This document shows positions 13,659 through 24,091 of a stretch of 64,000 nt of DNA, in pieces. The stretch is taken from positions 41,001 through 105,000 of the forward strand of contig CAISXF010000040.1 in NCBI GenBank assembly GCA_903889445.1. The letters run 5' to 3'. Numbering within the stretch: position 1 is the stretch's first letter; each line of letters opens with the position of its first letter. Position numbers and translations under genes: made by a program. Below the pieces are notes generated by a model, which did no database searches, was not told the DNA's origin, and saw only the letters and a list, made by a program, of their open reading frames with translations. This stretch comes from an uncultured Pseudomonadota bacterium (GTDB lineage: Bacteria; Pseudomonadota; Gammaproteobacteria; Methylococcales; Methylomonadaceae).

Positions 13659-13672
13659 CCCACAATTGTGGG
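13659..13672. promoter_or_regulatory. 14-nt perfect palindrome CCCACAATTGTGGG upstream of groES, candidate operator
   Basis: perfect dyad about 35 nt before the groES start codon. Confidence 0.3.
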
Positions 13673-13707
13673 ATTGTTTTTTATTTTAATCTATCTAGGA
13701 GTTTTAC

Positions 13708-13995
13708 ATGAAAATTACCCCATTGCACGACCGCGTTATCGTTAAACGTGTTGCAGAAGAAACCGTCACATCAGGCGGCATCGTTTTACCTGGTTCTGCC
13801 GCAGAAAAACCAAGCCAAGGCGAAGTTTTGGCCATTGGCGCAGGCAAAGTTTTAGACAACGGAACAATTCACCCGATGCACGTCAAAATCGGCGACAAAG
13901 TGTTATTCGGCAAATACTCTGGCAGCGAAGTTAAAATCGAAGGCGAAGACGTTATCGTGATGCGCGAAGACGACATTTTAGCGGTTTTAGGTTAA
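13708..13995 (+). CDS. groES: co-chaperonin GroES
   Basis: [40 protein letters not shown]. Confidence 0.98.
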   Translation: MKITPLHDRVIVKRVAEETVTSGGIVLPGSAAEKPSQGEVLAIGAGKVLDNGTIHPMHVKIGDKVLFGKYSGSEVKIEGEDVIVMREDDILAVLG

Positions 13996-14026
13996 TCCTT
14001 TTTCAAACAAACATTCTCAAATTTAA

Positions 14027-15685
<1,659 letters not shown>

Positions 15686-15713
15686 TCATGTTGGCTTAAA
15701 CGCCTTTTAAAAT

Positions 15714-15758
15714 CCAAAAAGCCCCGATTTGCTGTGATGCGAGTCGGGGCTTTTTATT
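15714..15758 (+). terminator. groEL terminator, hairpin type B (T1)
   Basis: AAAAAGCCCCGATTTGCTGTGATGCGAGTCGGGGCTTTTTA. Confidence 0.85.
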
Positions 15759-15913
15759 TTCAATCTGACATTCATCTGACAATTGGACGGTAGAATGATC
15801 TTGGTCACAAGATCAATTAGTTTTTCGTAACATAATAGCTAGGCGGTCTGCTCCCCCAAGATCATCTAAATTTCTTTCAGGGGGCGTTTTTCAATTTAAT
15901 GGGGAATTCTATA

Positions 15914-16288
15914 ATGGGGAGCTACGTTCAAAACAACCTTAATACGGGCGAAGAAGTGGTCTATGAAACTTATCTTCACCCGATCGTTTTAGTTTCATTT
16001 CGCGCTTTTTGTACGTTATGGGTCGCCCCGTTGGTCGAGATATTCACCAGCGAATTCGCTATCACAAACAAACGTATTATCATCAAAGTCGGCTTCATTT
16101 CTAGGAGAACTCTCGAAATGAACCTACAGAAAATAGAGTCCATAAACGTTAATCAGAGCGTTCTTGGAAGAATTTTGGGTTATGGCACTATTGTAGTTAT
16201 TGGAACTGGCGGCACGAAAGAGCGATTTGCTAACATCAGTAATCCACTGAAGTTTCGCAAGCAGTACCAAAATAACGTAAATGCCTAA
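15914..16288 (+). CDS. PH-like (DUF304 / bPH2) domain small protein
   Basis: EFAITNKRIIIKVGFISRRTLEMNLQKIESINVNQSVLGRILGYGTIVVIGTGGTKERF. Confidence 0.75.
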   Translation: MGSYVQNNLNTGEEVVYETYLHPIVLVSFRAFCTLWVAPLVEIFTSEFAITNKRIIIKVGFISRRTLEMNLQKIESINVNQSVLGRILGYGTIVVIGTGGTKERFANISNPLKFRKQYQNNVNA

Positions 16289-16343
16289 CTTATAAGGCGT
16301 AATAGGCGATAGCCGACGATTATTAAACATTGAGCGGATGATT

Positions 16344-16382
16344 AAAAAAGCCCCGATTGCATCACGCCATCTGGGCTTTTTT
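16344..16382. terminator. hairpin type A (T2), slightly degenerate stem
   Basis: AAAAAAGCCCCGATTGCATCACGCCATCTGGGCTTTTTT. Confidence 0.7.
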
Positions 16383-16397
16383 GTGTAAAATTGCCGC

Positions 16398-17237
16398 ATG
16401 AAAAAATTTCTAAAAGAATCAAACCAATCAACAACCCTCTACAACGGCAATTGCTTCGATTGCTTATCTGATATTCAAGACGAATCGATTGATTTAATTT
16501 TCGCAGATCCACCGTATAACATTGGCAAAAAATTCGGTGGTTTTGTTGATTCGTGGGCATCTGACAAACATTACGCTGAATGGTGTTATCAATGGTTAGA
16601 ATTGTGTTTGCAAAAACTCAAACCAAACGGCAGTTTGTACGTTATGACCAGCACACAAGCCATGCCATATCTTGATTTGTGGCTGAGAGAACGCATTACA
16701 GTTTTATCTCGAATTGTCTGGCATTACGATAGCTCAGGCGTTCAAGCTAAAAAACATTTTGGTTCTTTATACGAGCCGATTTTGTTTTGTGTGAAAGATG
16801 CCAAAAATTACACTTTCAATGCGGATGACATTGCGATTGAAGCCAAAACAGGTGCAACGCGCAAATTGATTGATTATCGCAAACCCGTTCCAACGCCTTA
16901 CAACACAACAAAAGTACCTGGAAATGCGTGGTACATCCCACGAGTGCGTTATCGAATGCCTGAATATGAACAACATCCGAGCCAAAAACCAGAGGCATTA
17001 CTCGAACGGATTATTAAAGCGAGTAGTAACGAAGGCGATTTAATTCTCGAACCGTTTGCGGGAACTTTTACCGCTTGTGCAGTCGCGCAAAAATTGGGAC
17101 GCAAAGCGATTGGCATTGAATTAGAAACGGAATACTTCAAAACAGGATTAAGACGACTTCGAATTACCGATAATTTCAACGGTGAATTATTGAAACCACT
17201 CAACAAAACTTTCGTTAGAGCCAACAGCAGAATTTGA
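16398..17237 (+). CDS. adenine-specific DNA methyltransferase, YhdJ-like (candidate specificity ATGCAT)
   Basis: DPPYNIG near N-terminus, FAG(T) motif at C-terminus; strong remembered similarity to E. coli YhdJ (RIVWHYDSSGVQAKKHFGSLYEPILFCVKDAKNYTFN, KTGATRKLIDYRKPVPTPYN.TKVPGNAW). Confidence 0.85.
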   Translation: MKKFLKESNQSTTLYNGNCFDCLSDIQDESIDLIFADPPYNIGKKFGGFVDSWASDKHYAEWCYQWLELCLQKLKPNGSLYVMTSTQAMPYLDLWLRERITVLSRIVWHYDSSGVQAKKHFGSLYEPILFCVKDAKNYTFNADDIAIEAKTGATRKLIDYRKPVPTPYNTTKVPGNAWYIPRVRYRMPEYEQHPSQKPEALLERIIKASSNEGDLILEPFAGTFTACAVAQKLGRKAIGIELETEYFKTGLRRLRITDNFNGELLKPLNKTFVRANSRI

Positions 17238-18400
17238 AAATGACAAAATACAAAATCAATCACCATTCGTTCACTGCAAAAATTATCGAAATCCTTGAAA
17301 GTCATTTTGTTGAAAATGCACCAGACGTATTTGAAGCCAGTCCTTTGCTTGGTTATTTGAACACCAAAACAAAATCAGCAAATAGTGGTTCAAAAGCGCG
17401 TGGTGCATTTGCCAATCATTATGCGTTGTATGTTGTTATTGAGGATTACATCGCTAAAGGATTTTTAGAAAATAGCGAAGGTTATTCAAAATACGAAGGG
17501 GCAAGATTTACGGATCTTTTCCAGCGGCAGCGTGAATTGCCTTTTGGTGCGAAATTACAAAATCATGCGTTGAATGCGCGTTTGAACGATGAGTTTAAAA
17601 AATTCTATCCAACATTGGATAAACAACCAATTATTCGAGATTTAGAAAAACAACGTTATTGGATTCAAGACGATTTGCTTCAAGTTGAAATTCGTCGAAA
17701 AGATGGTGTTGATTGCAGTTACAACATTGCTCGCGCCGTTATCGAAATTATTGATGCTTATGTTGCAACGAAAAAAGCGGCGTTTGAGGATTTTCTTGAG
17801 GCGTGTCGTCAAATTTCAGAACTTGGCAAAACCAATCCAGAACAAGCCATTGATTTCGTAATTGAACAATTAAAACCAACGGTTGATGCGCGTGTTTTTG
17901 AGATTGTGAGTTATGCCGTTTTAAAAGCGAAATATGGACAACAAACCGTTTGGTTGGGTGAGAAAAAAGAAACCGTGACAGAGGAAGCATTGATTTTGTA
18001 CAAAACAGGACGCACTAACGCAAATGATGGTGGCATCGATTTTATCATGAAACCGTTAGGGCGTTTTTTTCAAGTTACCGAAACTATTGACGTTACAAAA
18101 TACTTTCTCGATATAGACAAAGTTCAACGTTTTCCAATCACGTTTGTGGTGAAATCTGACGAAACCGTTGAACAAATCCGCAACACAATTCGATTACAAG
18201 CAATTTCAAAATACAAAATCGAATCCGTTGTTGATTTGTACATGGCGGCGATTGAAGAAATTATTAACACGCAAAATTTAGTTGATGCGTTTTCAGAGGT
18301 TATTGAATCAAATCAATTACAAGAAGTTATGGACGAAATTGTTTTGCAGAGCAAAGTTGAATTTAACTATAACGACGATAAAACTGAATCTGAAGATTGA
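17234..18400 (+). CDS. putative type II restriction endonuclease partner of the upstream MTase
   Basis: ATGA overlap with MTase; 388 aa; genetic linkage typical of type II R-M; family not identified by eye. Confidence 0.65.
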   Translation: MKMTKYKINHHSFTAKIIEILESHFVENAPDVFEASPLLGYLNTKTKSANSGSKARGAFANHYALYVVIEDYIAKGFLENSEGYSKYEGARFTDLFQRQRELPFGAKLQNHALNARLNDEFKKFYPTLDKQPIIRDLEKQRYWIQDDLLQVEIRRKDGVDCSYNIARAVIEIIDAYVATKKAAFEDFLEACRQISELGKTNPEQAIDFVIEQLKPTVDARVFEIVSYAVLKAKYGQQTVWLGEKKETVTEEALILYKTGRTNANDGGIDFIMKPLGRFFQVTETIDVTKYFLDIDKVQRFPITFVVKSDETVEQIRNTIRLQAISKYKIESVVDLYMAAIEEIINTQNLVDAFSEVIESNQLQEVMDEIVLQSKVEFNYNDDKTESED

Positions 18401-19485
18401 TAGTTTTTGCAATTGAAGGAATGCAATTTGACCGTGGTTATTTGTCGCCGTATTTCATCAACAAACAAGACAGCATGAGCGTCGAATTAGACGACCCGAT
18501 GATTTTGATTTATGACAAAAAAATCTCAAACATCCGCGACATGTTGCCAGTGTTGGAAGGCGTTGCAAAAGCAGGTCGTCCATTACTGATTATCGCTGAA
18601 GACGTTGAAGGCGAAGCGTTGGCAACTTTAGTTGTGAACACAATTCGTGGCATCGTGAAAGTTGCCGCTGTAAAAGCCCCAGGTTTTGGCGACCGTCGTA
18701 AAGCAATGCTTGAAGACATCGCAGTTTTAACAAACGGCACCGTGATTTCAGAAGAAATCGGTTTGAGTTTAGAAAAAGCAGAATTGTCACAACTCGGCAC
18801 GGCAAAACGTATTCAAATTACGAAAGACAACACCACCATTATTGACGGTGCAGGTTCGGAAGAAGCGATTAAAGGACGTGTTGCACAACTTCGCACACAA
18901 GCTGAAGAAGCCACTTCGGATTACGACAAAGAAAAATTGCAAGAACGTTTGGCGAAATTGGCTGGCGGCGTTGCAGTAATTAAAGTCGGCGCGGCAACTG
19001 AAATCGAAATGAAAGAGAAAAAAGCGCGTGTTGAAGATGCGTTGCATTCTACTCGTGCGGCGGTTGAAGAAGGCGTTGTGGCGGGCGGCGGTACGGCGTT
19101 AGTGCGTGCATTGTCTGCGTTAGTCGGTTTAGAAGGCATCAATCACGACCAAACGGTTGGTATCAACATTTTGCGTCGTGCAATGGAAGAACCTTTGCGT
19201 CAAATCGTTGCGAATGCGGGCGATGAACCGTCGGTTGTGTTCAACGAAGTTCAAAAAGGTTCTGGTAACTTCGGTTACAACGCGGCAACAGGTCAATATG
19301 GCGACATGATTGAAATGGGCATTTTAGACCCTGCAAAAGTCACTCGGACTGCGCTGCAAAATGCGGCTTCAATCGCGGGTTTAATGTTGACGACTGAAGT
19401 GATGATTGCTGACGCGCCTAGCGATGACAAAGGTCATGGTATGCCTGATATGGGCGGAATGGGTGGTATGGGCGGCATGATGTAA
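18397..19485 (+). pseudogene. groEL: partial groEL, copy 2 (residues 191 to end; open reading frame intact, TTG start overlapping the REase stop)
   Basis: 356 codons near-identical to copy 1 (I count 4 aa differences); homology begins at 18411-18412. Confidence 0.9.
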
Positions 19486-19520
19486 TCATGTTGGCTTAAA
19501 CGCCTTTTTGCTTTGAATAA

Positions 19521-19563
19521 TGAAAGCCCCAATTTGCTGTTATGCGGATTGGGGCTTTTTTAT
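19521..19563 (+). terminator. hairpin type B (T3) after groEL copy 2
   Basis: GAAAGCCCCAATTTGCTGTTATGCGGATTGGGGCTTTTTT. Confidence 0.8.
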
Positions 19564-19584
19564 ACAAAATCTTTTGGAATAAAT

Positions 19585-19872
19585 ATGGCAACACTACAAT
19601 CAAAAATTAAAAATCGATTTAAATCTTTAGAAGAACTTGATGGGGTTTCTGTTGATATAACCGATGGATTTGGTCAAATACTCGTTTCTCATAAAAAACA
19701 TCATGTGGCGGATTTTCAATTTAAATGGGTAGATGAGAGCCACTATGTAGGTTATTTTATCGATGCTCACGACAATAAAAGTCAAGCTATCGTATCTTTA
19801 TGGTCTGCAATGGATGCCATAAAATTTATGGTGCTTTATTCTACGCTCATTGATTTAAGAGCAATGCGGTAA
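19585..19872 (+). CDS. small protein of unknown function (95 aa)
   Basis: ORF bounded by hairpins T3 and T4. Confidence 0.5.
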   Translation: MATLQSKIKNRFKSLEELDGVSVDITDGFGQILVSHKKHHVADFQFKWVDESHYVGYFIDAHDNKSQAIVSLWSAMDAIKFMVLYSTLIDLRAMR

Positions 19873-19880
19873 TCAACCAT

Positions 19881-19917
19881 GCAGCCTCGATTGTGTGGCG
19901 CAATCGAGGCTTTTTTA
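19881..19917. terminator. terminator hairpin T4
   Basis: GCCTCGATTG-TGTGGCG-CAATCGAGGCTTTTTT, perfect 10-bp stem. Confidence 0.8.
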
Positions 19918-19926
19918 ACCGCAAAT

Positions 19927-20340
19927 TTATCTAATTTGCTTTCCATTTTCATCCCACTCATGGAACGATTTCGGAATCCGTCTACCATTATCAAAAAGCT
20001 CTTCAAGCGATTTCTGACCATTTTTATGCCAGCTTGTTTGTAAGCCATCTGGCTTGCCATTTTTGTAATTAGATTCATTGCTCTTTTGACCGTTGTCCCG
20101 ATAGCCAGTCATTAACCCATTCAATGTACCATTTTCATAGTGAGTTTCCATTTCCACTTGTCCATTCTGACGAACAGCACGCTCAACGCCAGTAAATGGT
20201 GTATCTTCACCTTTGATAGATATAAACCCCGCTTTATTTATTTCCAATTTATCAGAAGTGACCACTTTTTCCGCCGAGCATCCTGTAATTTGGAAATATA
20301 AAAGAAATACGAAGATTGCTGTTTTTGTAATTATTTTCAT
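19927..20340 (-). CDS. MORN-variant / YwqK-like repeat lipoprotein
   Basis: repeated YxNGxxxGLxxxYxxNGQKxxExxYKNGKPDG units; lipobox-like ITGCSAEK. Confidence 0.7.
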   Translation of the reverse strand: MKIITKTAIFVFLLYFQITGCSAEKVVTSDKLEINKAGFISIKGEDTPFTGVERAVRQNGQVEMETHYENGTLNGLMTGYRDNGQKSNESNYKNGKPDGLQTSWHKNGQKSLEELFDNGRRIPKSFHEWDENGKQIR

Positions 20341-20437
20341 AAAAATCTCGCTAGAATTAAAAAAAGGATTGTTTAGTTTGGATGAAAAAACAAACTCGGC
20401 AATGATTTTACTCTGTTACTCCGAAATAAATCCATAT

Positions 20438-20478
20438 TAAAAAGCCCCGATTGCATCACGCCGTCGGGGCTTTTTTTG
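20438..20478. terminator. hairpin type A (T5)
   Basis: AAAAAGCCCCGATTGCATCACGCCGTCGGGGCTTTTTTT. Confidence 0.85.
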
Positions 20479-20514
20479 TTAAATATGCCGATTGCTTCAT
20501 TTAGGTATAAAATG

Positions 20515-20529
20515 TAGACTATAAGTCTA
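20515..20529. promoter_or_regulatory. C-box-like operator upstream of the m5C methyltransferase gene
   Basis: TAGACTATAAGTCTA; core GACTATAAGTC is identical to a half-site at 22911-22921. Confidence 0.65.
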
Positions 20530-20550
20530 AAAATAATTAAGTGAAAATAA

Positions 20551-21885
20551 ATGAAAGCAATTAGCCTTTTTTCTTGCGGTGGTATTGGTGATTTAGCGGT
20601 CAGTCATGCGGGTTTTGATATTTTGGTTGCAAACGAATTACTCGAAGACCGCGCCGAAGTATTCAAACATAATCACCCAACCACACAAATAATTGTCGGT
20701 GATATTCGGGATAAAAAACTCGAAATTCTCAACACGACGAAAAACTTACTCAACGGGCAAAAATTAGATTTAGTTTTTGCAACACCGCCGTGTCAAGGTA
20801 TGTCTAAAAACGGTCGTGGTTATTTGCTTAACGCGATGCGTAAAGGTATTAAAAGTACGATAGACCCAAGAAATCAGCTCATTATTCCAACTATTGATAT
20901 TTTTTTGCAGTGCGGCGCAGATACTTTGGTAATGGAAAATGTCCCTGAAATGGAAAACACCTATATTCCAAATCCTGATAAAGATGGCGAATTCATTAAA
21001 ATTCTCGATTTTATTAAAGGTTCGCTGAGTAATGCTTTCGTTAGTTTTGTTCAAGTCATTGAATTTGCCGATTACGGTGTTCCACAAAATCGCCAACGTT
21101 TGTTGTCCATTTTCACCCGCAACGAAAAATTAAAAAATCATTTAAAAAAATACGGTTCTCTTTTTCCGAATCCAACACACAGCAAAGATGGATTATTTTT
21201 ACCAAAATGGCAGACGTTACGCGATACGATTTCACACCTTCCACAATTAAATGCAGGGCAATCTGAAACGTCTTTTGATGATTCAATCGAATATCACAAA
21301 GTGCCGTTATTAGACGAAGAAAAGTATTTTTGGGTGAGTAACACGCCACAAGAAAAAGGTGCGTTTGATAATCAGTGCATTAACCCAACGTGTAAATTCG
21401 ATAAAAATCCGACGCATTCAGCAGGAAAAGATAAAGACGGCATCAACAAATCGAGTACCGAAACGCCATTATATTGTGTGAAATGTAATTCGTTATTGCC
21501 GCGACCTTGGGTCAAAACAGGCAATGAATACAGGTTAATGAAAGGATACACGAGTGCGTATAAACGCATGAGTTGGGATGCGCCCGCAGGAACATTAACG
21601 CGAAATTTGTCTTATGCGTGCAGTGATAAAAAATTGCACCCTGAACAACATCGAACTTTATCACTGCATGAAGCAATGATTTTGCACACGATTTCAGATT
21701 ATCGTTTTGATTGGAAACGGGCGGACGGTAAAAAAGTGAGTGACAAACTGATACGCGAATTGATTGGCGAAAGTATTCCGCCTGCGGGATTAAAAAAGAT
21801 ATTTTTGTATTTGACCGCAATTTTAAACGGTCAAACTGTTGCAACTAAAACGGAAGTAAAACAATTCTGCTTACTTGATGATTAA
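20551..21885 (+). CDS. C5-cytosine DNA methyltransferase (type II R-M)
   Basis: motif I SLFSCGGIGDLAV, motif IV ATPPCQGMSKNGRG, motif VI MENVPEM, motif VIII QNRQRLLSIF. Confidence 0.9.
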   Translation: MKAISLFSCGGIGDLAVSHAGFDILVANELLEDRAEVFKHNHPTTQIIVGDIRDKKLEILNTTKNLLNGQKLDLVFATPPCQGMSKNGRGYLLNAMRKGIKSTIDPRNQLIIPTIDIFLQCGADTLVMENVPEMENTYIPNPDKDGEFIKILDFIKGSLSNAFVSFVQVIEFADYGVPQNRQRLLSIFTRNEKLKNHLKKYGSLFPNPTHSKDGLFLPKWQTLRDTISHLPQLNAGQSETSFDDSIEYHKVPLLDEEKYFWVSNTPQEKGAFDNQCINPTCKFDKNPTHSAGKDKDGINKSSTETPLYCVKCNSLLPRPWVKTGNEYRLMKGYTSAYKRMSWDAPAGTLTRNLSYACSDKKLHPEQHRTLSLHEAMILHTISDYRFDWKRADGKKVSDKLIRELIGESIPPAGLKKIFLYLTAILNGQTVATKTEVKQFCLLDD

Positions 21886-22641
21886 ATTATCACGGTGGTA
21901 ATTATTTAAAAATTCGATATACCGATTGTCGTTTTTAACGGCGAGCCAATTGCTATAAAGTTTTTTCACACTTGAACGCGGCATAATTGAAACGCTGGTT
22001 GTTCGACCGCCACCTTCTATTGGCTGCACAATTTTCCCCCAATCATTTTCATCAAGTTTATTGCCAAAAAATACCGCAACGATTTGTGGCACTTGATTTT
22101 CAAAATCCCAAAGCAAGCCCATTAAATTATTCGTTTCGCGGTGGTGTGCTTTCCAATCGTAGGTTCGCATAACGCCAATTCTAGTTTCACCCATATCGGG
22201 TTTTGTTATGCCGAGTTTGGTGCATTGTGTCGGTGTTGGAACTGAACCACAGGTTGCTTTGATTTCGATACCGCCATTTGAAAACGGACTAAACGGCGAT
22301 TTATCTCTCAATTGTTGGTTTTGTTTTAATTGTTCAAACAATGACAATCCAATTTCGTCCATCAACAACAAATCAGGATAGCCGTCTTGATGTGGGTTAC
22401 TGATAAAAAGCCCGTTTGAAGATTTAGCAAAACTTTTTGCAAATAATTCACCGATAAAAGCTGAGAGATTACGCATTCCTAAAATGGCAAAAATATCGAC
22501 AGGAATATCGTCAGTAATCAGTTTAATTACTTGGTGAACATCGATTAAAGCGGCTTCAATTATTTGAATATCAAACTGTAATTGTTGACCATTACCCGAA
22601 ATAAAATGCGTATCGGCGTTTTTGTTAATCAGATAATTCAT
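21871..22641 (-). CDS. type II restriction endonuclease, PD-(D/E)xK-like (start probably MNYLINKNAD)
   Basis: GYPDLLLMDE...GGIEIKATCGS signature; convergent with and overlapping the MTase 3' end. Confidence 0.75.
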   Translation of the reverse strand: MNYLINKNADTHFISGNGQQLQFDIQIIEAALIDVHQVIKLITDDIPVDIFAILGMRNLSAFIGELFAKSFAKSSNGLFISNPHQDGYPDLLLMDEIGLSLFEQLKQNQQLRDKSPFSPFSNGGIEIKATCGSVPTPTQCTKLGITKPDMGETRIGVMRTYDWKAHHRETNNLMGLLWDFENQVPQIVAVFFGNKLDENDWGKIVQPIEGGGRTTSVSIMPRSSVKKLYSNWLAVKNDNRYIEFLNNYHRDNLIIK

Positions 22642-22873
22642 TTGCCGCGTCCTTGACCTTGGTAAAAAAAGTTTCAATATCAACGCCCAAAGCGTTAATG
22701 ATTTGTTCCAGTGAATCTAATGTGATATTTCGCACACCTCGTTCAACACCAGAAATATAAGTCCTATCTAAATCTGCTTTTGCAGCAAGTTCTTCCTGAC
22801 TTAAATTGCTGTTTTTGCGAAAATGACGAACTGTTGCCGCTACGGCTTGTACAAGTTTTTTATTTTTATTCAT
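22625..22873 (-). CDS. XRE-family controller (C) protein of the R-M system
   Basis: HTH LSQEELAAKADLDRTYISGVERGVRNITLDSLEQIINALG; overlaps the REase start; C-boxes upstream. Confidence 0.85.
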   Translation of the reverse strand: MNKNKKLVQAVAATVRHFRKNSNLSQEELAAKADLDRTYISGVERGVRNITLDSLEQIINALGVDIETFFTKVKDAANELSD

Positions 22874-22895
22874 TGGCTAATAATGTTAGTATGTT

Positions 22896-22921
22896 ACTCA
22901 TTAGTCCACGGACTATAAGTC
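22896..22921. promoter_or_regulatory. tandem C-box operator for the C/REase operon
   Basis: ACTCATTAGTC-CACG-GACTATAAGTC, matching the GACT..AGTC C-box pattern. Confidence 0.75.
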
Positions 22922-22935
22922 ACTAAACTAAGATA

Positions 22936-23207
22936 AGTTGAAGGGATGCAATTCGACCGTGGTTATTTGTCACCGTATTTCATCAACAAACAAGAAAGCA
23001 TGAGCGTCGAATTAGACGATCCAATGATTTTGATTTACGACAAAAAATCTAAAATATCAGTAAGTTCGGACTGCGTTGCAAAATGCGGCTTCAATCGCCG
23101 GTTTGATGTTGACGACTGAAGTGATGATTGCTGACGCGCCTAGCGATGACAAAGGTCATGGAATGCCTGATATGGGCGGAATGGGTGGTATGGGCGGCAT
23201 GATGTAA
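22936..23207 (+). pseudogene. groEL: groEL fragment, copy 3 (starts at V190/E191, large internal deletion)
   Basis: about 115 nt of apical-domain start joined to the last about 145 nt of groEL. Confidence 0.9.
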
Positions 23208-23240
23208 TCGTGTTGGCTTAATCGCCTTTTTTACTTTAAA

Positions 23241-23280
23241 GTTAGCCTCGATTTGCCGTTAGGTAAGTTGGGGCTTTTTG
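23241..23280 (+). terminator. hairpin type B, degenerate (T6)
   Basis: GTTAGCCTCGATTTGCCGTTAGGTAAGTTGGGGCTTTTTG. Confidence 0.6.
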
Positions 23281-23323
23281 ATAACAGCGTTTGCTATACA
23301 GCAAACTAGCTTGGAGTAAATTT

Positions 23324-23608
23324 ATGAAATACAAAATCAAATGTTCAGATTGTGGTAAAGAATTGGATGTAGATATTGAAATAGCTGGACTGACAGATGA
23401 ACAACTAAATGAGATTCAAGAAAATAAAACAACTGATATTACAAAAGAACAAGTGAATGCCAGTGGAATTATTCTTGACGATGATGATAAAAAGACTCTC
23501 GACGAAGAAGGCGTTATTTCTCACACATTCAACGTAAAAGATATTTGTTGCGCGTGCGGTTCAGATCAAACTTATGATGGCGACGGTAATAACATTAGCC
23601 ATTTGTAA
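23324..23608 (+). CDS. small protein with two CxxC pairs (zinc-ribbon-like), unknown function
   Basis: MKYKIKCSDCGKEL ... DICCACGSDQTYDG. Confidence 0.6.
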   Translation: MKYKIKCSDCGKELDVDIEIAGLTDEQLNEIQENKTTDITKEQVNASGIILDDDDKKTLDEEGVISHTFNVKDICCACGSDQTYDGDGNNISHL

Positions 23609-23609
23609 T

Positions 23610-23652
23610 GAAAAAAGCCCCGATTTGCAGTGATGTGAATTGGGGCTATTTA
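23610..23652 (+). terminator. hairpin type B (T7)
   Basis: AAAAAAGCCCCGATTTGCAGTGATGTGAATTGGGGCTATTT. Confidence 0.7.
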
Positions 23653-23683
23653 TAAATTAAAACATTTCAAAGGAATTTTTAAA

Positions 23684-24028
23684 ATGCCGCGACTAACGAT
23701 TAGTAATCACTTTGAAGAAGATACTATTTCTGAAACGTTACTAGGATTTATCCCAAGTTGGAAACGAGTGCGTTACCTTTCTTTATCAATTCAATATCCA
23801 GATGGAAAAGAAGAAATTTTACGTTTTGCTACTCAAAATTCATATAAAACTCCATACAATCAAGATGATAAGTTTGTGAGTCTTAGTGAATCAAAGTATA
23901 TAGGAGTTAGAGCAACTAAAATTCAAGAAATAGTCAACAGACTTGAAAAAGAGGGATATTATGTTCCTACTAGTCAGCTTGCTTTATTCATGAATGTGAG
24001 AATTGATCGTTTAATAATGAACAAATAG
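23684..24028 (+). CDS. protein of unknown function (114 aa)
   Basis: ORF with upstream AAAGGAA and bounded by hairpins T7 and T8. Confidence 0.5.
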   Translation: MPRLTISNHFEEDTISETLLGFIPSWKRVRYLSLSIQYPDGKEEILRFATQNSYKTPYNQDDKFVSLSESKYIGVRATKIQEIVNRLEKEGYYVPTSQLALFMNVRIDRLIMNK

Positions 24029-24047
24029 TTGTTAAGGCGCAAAAATA

Positions 24048-24083
24048 CAGCCCCGATTGCATCACGCCGTCGGGGCTTTTTTG
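24048..24083. terminator. hairpin type A (T8)
   Basis: CAGCCCCGATTGCATCACGCCGTCGGGGCTTTTTT. Confidence 0.85.
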
Positions 24084-24091
24084 TTTGATAA

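Noticed and set aside
13640-13708. CIRCE element upstream of groES
   Set aside because: Only a short CCCACAATTGTGGG palindrome is present; the TTAGCACTC-N9-GAGTGCTAA sequence is absent.
18411-18430. Breakpoint generated by the co-resident ATGCAT-type nuclease
   Set aside because: The junction contains ATGCAA, not ATGCAT, homology starts upstream of it, and the specificity is only predicted; too speculative to list as a finding.
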